Positions 44,201 through 52,571 of a stretch of 53,560 nucleotides of DNA are shown piece by piece. The position numbers and the translations under genes are program-made. The stretch comes from Litorimonas sp964610115 (lineage in GTDB: Bacteria; Pseudomonadota; Alphaproteobacteria; Caulobacterales; Maricaulaceae). The stretch's first letter is position 1. Each line of letters begins with the position of its first letter. The notes beneath the pieces were generated by a model, which was given only the letters and a program-made list of their open reading frames with translations, ran no database searches and was not told where the DNA came from. Location: positions 1-53,560 of the forward strand of contig CAZSUW010000005.1 in NCBI GenBank assembly GCA_964610115.1, read 5' to 3'.

Positions 44201-46837
44201 ACCGTCGACCTCTCTCTCGTGGGCGCGCAAGACACAATTGGTGCAGGGGTAGACACACTTACCAATATTGAAAATCTCACGGGCTCGGCCTTTGATGATA
44301 TTTTGATTGCGTCTGATAACGGGTCTGTTCTCGACGGTGGCGCCGGAAATGACCAGATCATTGGTGGCGACGGTGTAGATACCGCCGATTATAGCTCGGC
44401 GAGCGCAGCTGTGAGTGTCAATCTGGCGCAAACAACGGGACAGCAAACGGGTGGTGCAGGTATTGACCGCATTATCTTCGTCGAAAACCTGACAGGGTCG
44501 GCTTTTGACGATGTCCTTATGGGAGACGATGAAAACAACACGATCCTTGGCGGCGAAGGCAATGATACTATTCAGGCCGGGGCCGGATCTGACACCGTCA
44601 ACGCGGGAGCCGGGGACGATATTGTCATCGTTGATAACGAAACGGATGATATTCGAGAGGGCGAGGTTTATGACGGCGGCGCGGGCACAGACACATTCGT
44701 TCTGTCCGGCTATAACTTCTCGGACTTTTCGATTGATTTGACCGCCGGATTTATGGCCTCAACGGGCCTGGGCATTGACTCCTCAGTCCTCACTCTCTCA
44801 AACTTTGAAAACCTCGACCTGTCCGCGGGGCTTGGGATCGGAAACATCACCGGAACAAGCGCAGATAACCGTATTTTGGCGGGACTCGGCGATAGCATTA
44901 TTCTCGGCCTGAGCGGTGACGACTTCATCGATGGTGGTGCAGGCAATGACGATATCAATGGCGGTGACGGCGATGATATCCTGATTGGCGGCGAGGGCGA
45001 TGACCTGCTCTATGGTGGTAACGGCAATGACCAGATCATTGGCGGTGACGGGATCGATACAGTGACCTATGACGGCGATGTCGTGCAAGCGGGCGTGACT
45101 GTCAATTTGGGCCAAACCACCGGACAACAGACAAATGGTGCGGGCATCGACCGTATCATCTTTGTTGAAAACCTGACCGGCTCGCGTTTTGACGACATGC
45201 TGTCAGGGGATTTGGGTGACAATGTCATCGATGGTGGCATTGGAATCGACACGCTCTTCTTCTCGGGCGCCACCTCTGGCGTCACGATCGACCTCCTCGC
45301 CGAAGGTGCGCAGGACACAGGTGTCGGCAATGATGAGATCATCAATATTGAAAATCTCATGGGTACGGATTTTGATGATACGCTTTTGGGTAGTGCCGAC
45401 GATAACGTGCTGACAGGCGCGATTGGCGCAGATCGTCTCGAAGGCCGCGCCGGCGATGATACGCTGATCGGCGGTGCAGGTGATGACATCCTGCTCGGCG
45501 GGGACGGCAACGACACTCTCGATGGCGGCGCAGGTGATGATACAATTCAGACAGGTGCTGGTGTCGACACAGTCTTTGCAGGGGCCGGCAATGATACGGT
45601 GATTGCGGCGCTAGCGACCAATGACTTGCAAGAATTCGAAGTTTATGATGGCGGCGCGGGCACGGACCTCTTCGTACTCGACGGCTATGCTCTGGTCTCC
45701 GTACAAGTCAGCCTCGCAACGGGAGCTTGGTCGTTCTTTGACCCGACGGACCCTTTCTTTACCGCGACAAATTTCGAGGATTTTGATGCGACGACCTCGA
45801 CGGGTATTGCTGAGCTGATCGGTTCGAACGCGAATAATAACATCCGCATGGGGGCAGATGATAATATCGTCTTCGGCCTGTTTGGCGATGATGTGATTGA
45901 CGGCGGCGCAGGCGATGACACGCTGAACGGCAATGGCGGCAATGATACGCTAATTGGTGGCGAGGGTAACGACACCCTCGATGGCGGCGCGGGCAATGAT
46001 CTGTTCATTGGCGGCGACGGTGTGGATACCGTGACCTATGCCAGTGCCACAGCCGGCGTGAGCGTCACCCTGGCCCAGATCACAGGCCAACAGACCAATG
46101 GCTCCGGCATTGATAAGCTGGTTGGGGTCGAGAACCTGATTGGCTCGGCCTTTGACGATACGCTTTCAGGTGATGACGGGGTCAATGTGATCACGGGCGG
46201 CGGCGGAGATGACACGATCGCCGGTGGCGGCGGCCAGGACATCATCAATGCGGGTGCCGGGAATGACACGATCCTTTGGGGTGTCGGCGGCAGCGTGTTC
46301 GCCACGATTGATGGCGGAGCCGGCAATGATACCATTGTCGATAATGGCACAAATTTCGGGGCCACGCGGATCAATCTGGCCACGGGCGAGCTGAGCACCC
46401 TCGCCAATGGTACTGTGCTGTCGACGTTTTCCTCCATCGAGAACTTTGACGGCTCGGCAAGTTTGTCAAGCGCGGCAGAGCTGATCGGGACAAATGGCGA
46501 CAACAGCTTGCTGATGGGGGCGGGCGACAGTGCGCTCTTTGGTTTGTTCGGCGATGATGTCCTCGGCGGCGGAGCCGGGCGCGACATGCTCACCGGCGGC
46601 GGCGGGGCGGATGTCTTTATCTTCGGGCAGGGCGATGATGTCGACACGATCACAGACTTCACAGACGGGGAAGACATGATCGACCTCAGCGACTTTGGCA
46701 TTAGCGACTTCGATACGCTGGATGATCTGTTCACCGAGGTGGACGGCAATGTCCAAATCGACTTCGGAAATGGCGACATCCTCATCATCGAAGACACAAC
46801 CATAACAGACCTCACAGCCGATGACTTCGTGCTGTAA
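38264..46837 (+). CDS. Giant RTX repeat protein 1 (2857 residues)
   Basis: GGGAGG lies six bases before the ATG. There is no signal peptide. Residues about 45-190 resemble a PPC-type beta domain (YYSVVVGAEETITIDVDF, TYTIVIGT), and a second one occurs at about 1755-1925 (SLHFYSVTLAVAGAVI, TYFIVVGRF). The rest is dense in GGxGxDxLx calcium-binding nonapeptides, broken by about ten copies of a 50-residue module (pattern DTASYASATAGVTVRLAQTT then IENLTGSAFDDVL) and several copies of a module with GTNGANRI and GLFGDD. The C-terminus (DTITDFTDGEDMIDLSDFGI; end TADDFVL) fits type I secretion. Probably a surface or secreted adhesin-like protein; no enzymatic domain recognised. Its last about 400 residues are identical to the second RTX protein. 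Confidence 0.9.
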   Translation: MPLSQGSGAAAITGDRDFIVGTGELIVDPSAGDDFIIGSYNRFGIFSGATGNNSVATAFSLEVDNLWIAADQFAFINAGAPSTTIFVEGEDAVEYYSVVVGAEETITIDVDFANFDSSIQLIGPDGTTVVAFNDNSANDVGSVNGTDSFLSFTTNAAGAGTYTIVIGTAGATDPANLVAGSEALVNVTVTGHVATGEIIATNDTLSGGAGNDVIFGGTGDDVLEGGEGADRLDGGDGFDTASYATSSEAVSLSNAPALSGGDAEGDQLFNIERLIGSDFDDRFTFSGDGANPSVLEGGAGDDILNLAASNASLLGRIEFLGGEGNDRINLRTSLDDGPEGLSDLVFDGGDGTDTFGIGLNGELDFRLATFSSVERLEFAGQVESYSLFFTAEQFNGIEFVEARRRGTLDITIDLEGETTFSLQNVNTNGGNGSPQDFIVNGDADAETITGSSRGDILNGNGGNDTLTGREGNDILNGGAGDDILRGDAGNDVLDGGEGDDTIFGGVGNDVFQGGAGEDTAVFGGRDLADMAFVLDADGNLVLEDQFGDLDTLEDIEFIQFRDQTITIAEALELARFNGDEGDNVIDGNERDNTLNGNGGNDTLNGLAGNDTLNGGTGNDILNGGEGNDTLNGGEGDDTLNGGEGDDTLNGIAGNNVIDGGAGNDTIRGGSGLGDTLDGGSGVDLVDFSRTVSSLGVNLETGEVVLGGNLIDETAVNFENINTGSGNDAVTGTADANIIRTGEGNDSIFAGAGDDTLDGGTGNNALNGGDGTDTADYSDFDSSDASFALNLDGNIVVRIDGRQDVLTDIEFLAFDDVTVDAADILSTAPTIIIGDDDDNVLDGTELGELILGLDGDDTLNGLGGDDTIFGGSGADTLNGGDGDDILDGGFQNPDEPDAETGADIINGGAGNDTIIYSRDTTSSNEIDINDGGDGVDTFVVSRLEDQDSRSVDLTEGTFNFNGNLRGRLLNIENVSVAGGHDVRGDANDNVIIGTSTSGNGNRVDNTFEGLAGNDTLDGGDGDDILDGGEGVDIILGGAGNDTIQSGGGVDVEVSGGAGDDTFIIDVANDDFAVGEIYDGGDGIDTLEIVGYAFSNDLVINLATGTFTDAAQGAFFTFSNFENLDASQDAGRNYQVVGTNGANRIAAGDGDNLIFGLFGDDTILSGGGDDVVIAGGGNDIIDGGAGNDVINGGDGIDLVSYQSATAGVTIRLAQLTGQQTNGAGIDRLFSIENLFGSDFDDNLTGDDGDNNFQGGDGDDTLEGGLGNDTLIGGDGSDTASYAGATGGVTINLAQSTGQQTLSAGIDRLIDIENVTGSSFDDILRDNEGDNRLEGGAGNDALIGSLGNDVLDGGAGNDTLIGGEGNDTVDYGSAAGGVTVRLAQTTGQQTNGSGIDKIVGIENFIGSDFADFAIGTDADNTLTGGSGADRLEGGEGNDDLLGGEGDDILLGGLGDDVINGGEGNDIVAGGEGVDTASYASATSGVTVRLAQTTGQQTVGAGIDRLSSIENLTGSAFDDVLSGDANANTILGGAGNDTIQTGAGVDSVNTGDGDDTVILDLQNNDFEANEVYNGNSGSDTLRFVGYDLSSFDLNLTGGRLRDTATLDIEAEFFNFENFENIGGVGPGNLFGTNGANRIFAGDGDSFIEGRGGDDIIDAGAGDDIIDGGSGNDLIIGGDGIDTVSYESAFQGVSVTLAQLTGQQTNGSGIDKIVDVENLTGSNLGDILTGDNGDNVIQGLDGDDVINGGDGNDTLLGDSGEAPSSVSVVGFGSGSFVRAATNSNIDIGSAIDISNLFTLAVDPDVTDSETVPFVSISATNGETESLHFYSVTLAVAGAVINLDTDNASFDTEIVILDADGNVLANNDDGDPPGGDGGSSVFDSFISFTVPEAGTYFIVVGRFTSGSTGIPLPIPSDEDYELQVSVASPDPLSTSTNDILNGGAGDDILMGGFGQDILDGGEGDDALDGGTGVDTASYASATAGVTVDLSLVGAQDTIGAGVDTLTNIENLTGSAFDDILIASDNGSVLDGGAGNDQIIGGDGVDTADYSSASAAVSVNLAQTTGQQTGGAGIDRIIFVENLTGSAFDDVLMGDDENNTILGGEGNDTIQAGAGSDTVNAGAGDDIVIVDNETDDIREGEVYDGGAGTDTFVLSGYNFSDFSIDLTAGFMASTGLGIDSSVLTLSNFENLDLSAGLGIGNITGTSADNRILAGLGDSIILGLSGDDFIDGGAGNDDINGGDGDDILIGGEGDDLLYGGNGNDQIIGGDGIDTVTYDGDVVQAGVTVNLGQTTGQQTNGAGIDRIIFVENLTGSRFDDMLSGDLGDNVIDGGIGIDTLFFSGATSGVTIDLLAEGAQDTGVGNDEIINIENLMGTDFDDTLLGSADDNVLTGAIGADRLEGRAGDDTLIGGAGDDILLGGDGNDTLDGGAGDDTIQTGAGVDTVFAGAGNDTVIAALATNDLQEFEVYDGGAGTDLFVLDGYALVSVQVSLATGAWSFFDPTDPFFTATNFEDFDATTSTGIAELIGSNANNNIRMGADDNIVFGLFGDDVIDGGAGDDTLNGNGGNDTLIGGEGNDTLDGGAGNDLFIGGDGVDTVTYASATAGVSVTLAQITGQQTNGSGIDKLVGVENLIGSAFDDTLSGDDGVNVITGGGGDDTIAGGGGQDIINAGAGNDTILWGVGGSVFATIDGGAGNDTIVDNGTNFGATRINLATGELSTLANGTVLSTFSSIENFDGSASLSSAAELIGTNGDNSLLMGAGDSALFGLFGDDVLGGGAGRDMLTGGGGADVFIFGQGDDVDTITDFTDGEDMIDLSDFGISDFDTLDDLFTEVDGNVQIDFGNGDILIIEDTTITDLTADDFVL
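40124..40212 (+). repeat. 27-base tandem repeat in RTX gene 1
   Basis: Three consecutive 27-base units beginning CTCAATGGCGGTGA at 40124, 40151 and 40178, plus a partial fourth; the second and third are identical and the first differs at two positions. Each encodes one LNGGEGDDT nonapeptide. This is recent tandem expansion inside the RTX array. Confidence 0.9.
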
Positions 46838-46840
46838 AAC
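45637..46840 (+). repeat. 1204-base repeat, copy 1 (3' end of RTX gene 1)
   Basis: Identical base for base, by line-by-line reading, to 50927-52130 at a fixed offset of 5290. It begins inside CGAAGTTTATGATGG and ends three bases after the stop codon (TGTAAAAC). For about 70 bases further upstream (from 45541) the copies align without indels but with mismatches, then diverge. Confidence 0.95.
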
Positions 46841-46858
46841 CATCTGTAAAACCTACAG

Positions 46859-46887
46859 AAAAGGGCGGCGAAGGACCGCCCTTTTTT
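46859..46887 (+). terminator. Terminator of RTX gene 1
   Basis: GGGCGG and CCGCCC pair around a 7-base loop, preceded by AAAA and followed by TTTTTT, 22 bases after the stop codon. A classic intrinsic terminator. Confidence 0.85.
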
Positions 46888-47285
46888 ATGGCCTCTGGCG
46901 CAAGTTCTGCAACGGCAATCCCTTCGGCATAAGTCCACAAAGCGAATAGCCTTACACTAAGAGCACAGAGTTTTGGGTTGGCCTTAATAGACGGCCCTTA
47001 TGTCACCCAGATAGCAAAGCTTCGCCGGTTCAAATCATCTTAGGCCCCGTTTCCGATACGCACCAAAAAACGCGATATGACGATGACGTCAAAGGTACGT
47101 CCGATTGAAAAATTTACAAGACAGTAGCGCTACCTAGCATTCTCGTTTATGGCAGGCGCAAGAGAGAGCGCCCTGCACTATCAAATGGCGCAGCGCCTTT
47201 CCTGCATTACGGGCCTTTTAGAGTGAGTGGGGCCTCGTCTCATGCACACACAAAAACGTGTCGTTACAGTCGTTAGGATCGAAAA
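46888..47285. other. Intergenic region before RTX gene 2
   Basis: About 400 bases without a recognisable gene. It contains a hairpin near 47150-47174 (GCAGGCGC and GCGCCCTGC around AAGAGAGA, one bulge) and the ribosome-like AGGA before ATG 47286. No copy of the inverted repeat or direct repeats found before RTX gene 1 is seen, so the two genes are probably controlled differently. Confidence 0.4.
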
Positions 47286-50200
47286 ATGCGCAAATTTTGG
47301 TTGGATTATTTTGAAACATTTGTCACAAAAGACGGCAGTATAAACATAACAGAAAACAAGAGCTTATACTCCAACCTGGGATCAACATCTCTGCTGATGC
47401 CCTTTGATTTTGTACCCACAGCCGAACTCATCCCCTCTTATATTTTGAAAGCGCAGAATACAGCGGGCAATGACACAGTTGTTATCGACATGCCCGCTGA
47501 TTTCGTCATCAACGATGTGATTGACGGCTTAGCCGGAATAGACACATTCGTTTTCAGTGGTTTTGACTTCTCAGCCGATCCTAGCTGGTCGATCAACATG
47601 ACAACGGGACTCTGGATTCAATCCGGCGCCACGCAATATACAACTCTGAACTTCGAAAATTTTGACCTGAGCGGCAGCACGTTCAACGCTCTCACGCTGA
47701 CCGGCACCAATGGCAATAATGTCATCGACACGGGCGATGGGAACGACACAATTTTTGGTCTCTTTGGGGATGACACGATCACTGCTGGCGATGGAAGTGA
47801 CACAGTAAACGGCGGCGGCGGAAATGATATTCTGCTGGGGGGTGACGGTGCGGATGTCATTAACGGCGGGGACGGTGATGATTTTCTGGACGGCGATGGA
47901 CCCGGCTCAAGCCGTAATACAGATGTCCTGAATGGCGGAGCCGGGAATGATACGTTTAACTACTCGCATAGTGGCACAGGAGGTGACGATATTGACATCA
48001 ACAATGGCGGCGACGGTATAGACACCTATCTGGTGGATCGCATTGGCGGCACATCCTCTTCGCGCACCGTGAATTTGGACGTCGGGGGCTTCTTCTTCGG
48101 CTCCACTCTACGCGGCGTGCTCAACAGCATTGAAAACGCCACGGTTAGCGGCAGCATAACGCTCATCGGCAGTAATGAAGACAATGTCCTTCGAGCCACC
48201 TCCGAAGAAGGGAATAACCGCATAGATGGCCTCGGCGGGAATGACACGATTTACGCTGGCGGCGGAAATGACGTCATCCGCGGTGGCCTCGGCATTGATA
48301 CGGTCTTCGGGGAAGGCGGAGATGATACCATTATTCTCGAGGGGGCACTGGAAGATATCGTCGATGGCGGCGAGGGTAACGACACCCTTGTTTTGGACTT
48401 CATACCGAATCTTTTGGGCCAATGGACCGCCAACATCACGACAGGTGAGCTTTCTCAGCTAGGCGGCCAAACCTTTACCTTCGCAAATTTTGAAAACTTT
48501 GATGCGCGCAACACTGTGTTCGCCAGCCTCGATGTTACCGGCTCAAACTCCGCCGATGTGATTCGCGTTGGCGTTGGTGAAAACACAATCTACGGACTGT
48601 TTGGTGATGATATCATCTCGGCAGGAGATGGAAATGATATGCTTTTTGGCGGGGGCGGAAATGACTCGCTCGACGGCGGCGCGGGCGACGACGTGTTGGA
48701 CGGCGGCGCGGGCATCGATACGGCCAGCTATTTAGATGCGAATGCGGGCGTCACCGTACAACTTTTCTTAGGGCAACAAGACACGCTGGGCGCGGGTATC
48801 GATACTTTGACGAGCATTGAAAACCTCCAAGGCTCTAACTTTGACGACGTTTTGATTGGGGATGCTGGAAACAACGTCATCGAAGGTGGCGCGGGCAACG
48901 ACGTTCTAAATGGAGGCGCCGGGATTGATCTGCTGAGCTACGAAAATGCAAATGGGGCCGTCACCATCCGGCTGTCACAACTCACAGGTCAAGATACGGG
49001 TGCCGTCGGAATCGACCGGGTTTTTGGTTTCGAAAATATCCTTGGCGGACGCTTTAACGATGATCTTTCTGGTGATGACGGCGCCAATGATATTGATGGC
49101 GGCAGAGGTAATGACTCTCTCTTCGGGGGCGGCGGCAATGATATTCTGCGCGGCGATGAGGGCGACGATATCCTCGATGGCGGTGAAGGCAATGACGTCC
49201 TCATCGGCGGCGAAGGTCTAGATACCGCCAGCTATGAGAGCGCCGCAAGCGGTGTTACAATTCGTTTGGCACAGCTCACCGGACAGGACACAGGCGGCGC
49301 CGGAATTGACCGTCTTTTGGATATTGAAGGCGTCATCGGTTCAGCGTTTGACGATACACTCCTCGGGGATGACCAGGATAATATTCTTGAAGGCGGCCTC
49401 GGAAACGACATCTTAAACGGTGGCGATGGAGACGATACGGCCAGCTACGCTTCTGCAACCCGTGCTGTGGCCATTGATCTCAACCTCACGACAGCGCAAA
49501 ACACCTTTGGTGCAGGCTTCGATCAGCTTGCAAATATCGAGCAAGTCATAGGATCTGACTTCGATGATGTTCTAACAGGTAACAGCGAAAACAATCGACT
49601 CTTCGGTGGCGATGGCGATGATCTTTTGGATGGCGGGGACGGCGACGATGCACTCTTTGGCGGATGGGGAATTGATACGGTTTCATATGCCTCAGCCAGC
49701 GCAGGCGTAACCGTCAGATTGTCGACGTCAGCCAGTCAGGATACTGGCGCAGCAGGTCGCGACCGCATTTTCGATGTTGAAAACCTGACGGGTTCTGCCT
49801 TTGACGATGTTTTAACAGGCGCCGTCCGACGCGATAATGTTCTTGATGGTGGAGACGGGAATGACACGCTATTTGGACTCAGCGGTAATAACATATTGAT
49901 TGGCGGTGCTGGCGATGATGTGCTGGATGGCGGCACAGGCAATGATCAGATCATTGGCGGCGATGGCATCGATACGGCCAGTTACGCCACAGCATCGTCG
50001 GGCGTGACAATCAACCTAGGGCAAACCACCGGACAAGACACCGTCGGCGCCGGAATTGATCGTATTATCTTCGTCGAAAACCTTACAGGGTCGGCTTTTG
50101 ACGATGTCCTCACAGGCGATGACGGCGTTAACGTCATTGAAGGTGGTGACGGAAATGATACGATTCAATCCGGTGACGGAGTCGATACGATCCTCGCGGG

Positions 50201-52127
50201 CGCCGGCGATGATACTGTGATTATTGATTTTTTAAATGCAGATGCTGCGGTAGGTGAAACTTTTGACGGTGGTGAGGGCATTGATACCTTCTTAATCCGT
50301 AACTATAGTTTTGCCGGAAGTGAAATTAATCTTGCGGCAAATACGTTTTTATTCACCGGTACAGACAATGCGGTCTTCAATTTCACGGGTTTTGAAAACT
50401 TTGATATTCGCTCAGACATTGGCCCCGTCAGCATCATCGGCACAAACGGCGCAAATCGTCTCTGGCTTGGAAATGGGGCTACGATTGCCTTTGGCTTGTT
50501 CGGCGATGACTTTATTGACGGCGGCGCGGGCGATGACACGCTGAACGGCGGCGGCGGGAATGATACGCTAATCGGTGGCGAGGGTGACGACACACTCGAT
50601 GGCGGCGCGGGCAATGACCAGATCATTGGCGGCGACGGCATTGATACGGTGAGTTACGCGAGTGCGTCCGCTGGCGTCACCATCAATCTCGCCCAGACCA
50701 CAGGCCAGATTACGACTGGGGCGGGTATTGACCGCATTATTTTTGTCGAAAACCTGACAGGGTCCGCTTTTGACGACGTCCTACAAGGGGACGGTAACAA
50801 CAATGTCATCACAGGTGGCGCGGGTAATGATACAATTCAGACAGGTACTGGTTTCGACACAGTCTTTGCAGGGGCCGGCAATGATACGGTGATTGGGGCA
50901 TTCGTGACAGCTGATTTATCCACAGGCGAAGTTTATGATGGCGGCGCGGGCACGGACCTCTTCGTACTCGACGGCTATGCTCTGGTCTCCGTACAAGTCA
51001 GCCTCGCAACGGGAGCTTGGTCGTTCTTTGACCCGACGGACCCTTTCTTTACCGCGACAAATTTCGAGGATTTTGATGCGACGACCTCGACGGGTATTGC
51101 TGAGCTGATCGGTTCGAACGCGAATAATAACATCCGCATGGGGGCAGATGATAATATCGTCTTCGGCCTGTTTGGCGATGATGTGATTGACGGCGGCGCA
51201 GGCGATGACACGCTGAACGGCAATGGCGGCAATGATACGCTAATTGGTGGCGAGGGTAACGACACCCTCGATGGCGGCGCGGGCAATGATCTGTTCATTG
51301 GCGGCGACGGTGTGGATACCGTGACCTATGCCAGTGCCACAGCCGGCGTGAGCGTCACCCTGGCCCAGATCACAGGCCAACAGACCAATGGCTCCGGCAT
51401 TGATAAGCTGGTTGGGGTCGAGAACCTGATTGGCTCGGCCTTTGACGATACGCTTTCAGGTGATGACGGGGTCAATGTGATCACGGGCGGCGGCGGAGAT
51501 GACACGATCGCCGGTGGCGGCGGCCAGGACATCATCAATGCGGGTGCCGGGAATGACACGATCCTTTGGGGTGTCGGCGGCAGCGTGTTCGCCACGATTG
51601 ATGGCGGAGCCGGCAATGATACCATTGTCGATAATGGCACAAATTTCGGGGCCACGCGGATCAATCTGGCCACGGGCGAGCTGAGCACCCTCGCCAATGG
51701 TACTGTGCTGTCGACGTTTTCCTCCATCGAGAACTTTGACGGCTCGGCAAGTTTGTCAAGCGCGGCAGAGCTGATCGGGACAAATGGCGACAACAGCTTG
51801 CTGATGGGGGCGGGCGACAGTGCGCTCTTTGGTTTGTTCGGCGATGATGTCCTCGGCGGCGGAGCCGGGCGCGACATGCTCACCGGCGGCGGCGGGGCGG
51901 ATGTCTTTATCTTCGGGCAGGGCGATGATGTCGACACGATCACAGACTTCACAGACGGGGAAGACATGATCGACCTCAGCGACTTTGGCATTAGCGACTT
52001 CGATACGCTGGATGATCTGTTCACCGAGGTGGACGGCAATGTCCAAATCGACTTCGGAAATGGCGACATCCTCATCATCGAAGACACAACCATAACAGAC
52101 CTCACAGCCGATGACTTCGTGCTGTAA
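47286..52127 (+). CDS. Giant RTX repeat protein 2 (1613 residues)
   Basis: The first about 60 residues (MRKFWLDYFETFVTKDGSIN, ITENKSLYSNLG) differ from RTX protein 1, with no signal peptide and no PPC-like domain. The rest is RTX nonapeptides with about eight copies of the module DTASYESAASGVTIRLAQLT ... GSAFDDTLLGD and several GLFGDD modules. The last about 400 residues and stop codon are identical in DNA to RTX protein 1, including the type I secretion-like end (GEDMIDLSDFGISDFDTLDD; TADDFVL). Probably a calcium-binding exported surface protein. AGGA at 47275-47278 supports the ATG at 47286. Confidence 0.88.
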   Translation: MRKFWLDYFETFVTKDGSINITENKSLYSNLGSTSLLMPFDFVPTAELIPSYILKAQNTAGNDTVVIDMPADFVINDVIDGLAGIDTFVFSGFDFSADPSWSINMTTGLWIQSGATQYTTLNFENFDLSGSTFNALTLTGTNGNNVIDTGDGNDTIFGLFGDDTITAGDGSDTVNGGGGNDILLGGDGADVINGGDGDDFLDGDGPGSSRNTDVLNGGAGNDTFNYSHSGTGGDDIDINNGGDGIDTYLVDRIGGTSSSRTVNLDVGGFFFGSTLRGVLNSIENATVSGSITLIGSNEDNVLRATSEEGNNRIDGLGGNDTIYAGGGNDVIRGGLGIDTVFGEGGDDTIILEGALEDIVDGGEGNDTLVLDFIPNLLGQWTANITTGELSQLGGQTFTFANFENFDARNTVFASLDVTGSNSADVIRVGVGENTIYGLFGDDIISAGDGNDMLFGGGGNDSLDGGAGDDVLDGGAGIDTASYLDANAGVTVQLFLGQQDTLGAGIDTLTSIENLQGSNFDDVLIGDAGNNVIEGGAGNDVLNGGAGIDLLSYENANGAVTIRLSQLTGQDTGAVGIDRVFGFENILGGRFNDDLSGDDGANDIDGGRGNDSLFGGGGNDILRGDEGDDILDGGEGNDVLIGGEGLDTASYESAASGVTIRLAQLTGQDTGGAGIDRLLDIEGVIGSAFDDTLLGDDQDNILEGGLGNDILNGGDGDDTASYASATRAVAIDLNLTTAQNTFGAGFDQLANIEQVIGSDFDDVLTGNSENNRLFGGDGDDLLDGGDGDDALFGGWGIDTVSYASASAGVTVRLSTSASQDTGAAGRDRIFDVENLTGSAFDDVLTGAVRRDNVLDGGDGNDTLFGLSGNNILIGGAGDDVLDGGTGNDQIIGGDGIDTASYATASSGVTINLGQTTGQDTVGAGIDRIIFVENLTGSAFDDVLTGDDGVNVIEGGDGNDTIQSGDGVDTILAGAGDDTVIIDFLNADAAVGETFDGGEGIDTFLIRNYSFAGSEINLAANTFLFTGTDNAVFNFTGFENFDIRSDIGPVSIIGTNGANRLWLGNGATIAFGLFGDDFIDGGAGDDTLNGGGGNDTLIGGEGDDTLDGGAGNDQIIGGDGIDTVSYASASAGVTINLAQTTGQITTGAGIDRIIFVENLTGSAFDDVLQGDGNNNVITGGAGNDTIQTGTGFDTVFAGAGNDTVIGAFVTADLSTGEVYDGGAGTDLFVLDGYALVSVQVSLATGAWSFFDPTDPFFTATNFEDFDATTSTGIAELIGSNANNNIRMGADDNIVFGLFGDDVIDGGAGDDTLNGNGGNDTLIGGEGNDTLDGGAGNDLFIGGDGVDTVTYASATAGVSVTLAQITGQQTNGSGIDKLVGVENLIGSAFDDTLSGDDGVNVITGGGGDDTIAGGGGQDIINAGAGNDTILWGVGGSVFATIDGGAGNDTIVDNGTNFGATRINLATGELSTLANGTVLSTFSSIENFDGSASLSSAAELIGTNGDNSLLMGAGDSALFGLFGDDVLGGGAGRDMLTGGGGADVFIFGQGDDVDTITDFTDGEDMIDLSDFGISDFDTLDDLFTEVDGNVQIDFGNGDILIIEDTTITDLTADDFVL

Positions 52128-52130
52128 AAC
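50927..52130 (+). repeat. 1204-base repeat, copy 2 (3' end of RTX gene 2)
   Basis: Second copy of the identical direct repeat described at 45637-46840. It covers the final array, the C-terminal secretion-type region and the stop codon of RTX gene 2. No inverted ends, target duplication or transposase lies at its edges, so gene conversion or duplication is more likely than a mobile element. Confidence 0.95.
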
Positions 52131-52165
52131 AAGCCGACATTAGGCTGCGGCCACCAAAACCCTAG

Positions 52166-52200
52166 GAAGACCCACGCATATATTTCATGTGTGGGTCTTC
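52166..52200 (+). terminator. Terminator of RTX gene 2
   Basis: GAAGACCCAC and GTGGGTCTTC form a perfect 10-bp stem with a 15-base loop, 38 bases after the stop codon, followed by ATGTTTTGG. Probable terminator; it differs from that of RTX gene 1, since the identical block ends before it. Confidence 0.65.
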
Positions 52201-52302
52201 ATGTTTTGGCAGCAGATGAACTTCTATTTACGGCATATAACTGTTAAGCTTCCCGCTCTATTGTGAACGCAACAAAAAGCGTGGGACGTCGTGGCTACAT
52301 GA

Positions 52303-52571
52303 CAAGATAATAACCGGACGGAATTAGGCGCTGACCTGCAAAAATCGCGGCGTGGCTTTATTGGTATCGGAATATTCAGCGCTGTGATCAACCAGCTCAT
52401 GCTCACGGGCCCACTCTATATGCTGCAGGTCTATGACCGCGAGTTGTTGAGCCGCAGCCTGTTCACGCTTTTGGGGTTGAGCTGTTTGATGGGACGATCA
52501 ATGAGAATGTTTCGCGCTTTGCGCCGAGTGCACCCGATAACCTGATCGTTGAAGCGGCGCGTCGTGCAGAC
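52303..52571 (+). pseudogene. Remnant of a PrtD-type type I secretion ABC transporter
   Basis: Frame 1 from about 52315 reads RTELGADLQKSRRGFIGIGI, FSAVINQLMLTGPLYMLQVY, DRELLSRSLFTLL, the N-terminal membrane region of PrtD/AprD-type permease-ATPases. At about 52473-52478 this stops matching, and another frame (from 52476) reads VELFDGTINENVSRFAPSAP, DNLIVEAARRAD, which belongs to the nucleotide-binding domain (usual form QDVELFDGTIAENIARF). Some 300-400 residues between them, including Walker A, are deleted and the frame is changed; the 3' end is lost at about 52571, where integrase sequence begins. No in-frame start remains (TGA at 52300). It lies right after the two RTX genes, where a dedicated exporter is expected. 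Confidence 0.85.

Noticed and set aside
38880..46000. Regular short repeats that could suggest a CRISPR array
   Set aside because: The repeats are in-frame RTX nonapeptide codons without unique spacers or constant repeat sequence.
45637..46840. The 1204-base identical repeat as an insertion sequence
   Set aside because: It has no transposase, terminal inverted repeats or target duplication, and lies inside coding sequence in frame.
46036..46938. Long antisense frames opposite the RTX genes (also 51326-52132 and many shorter ones)
   Set aside because: They are by-products of the biased GGCGGN repeat codons; their translations are Ser/Pro low complexity with no ribosome sites, and the same one appears twice because the DNA is duplicated.
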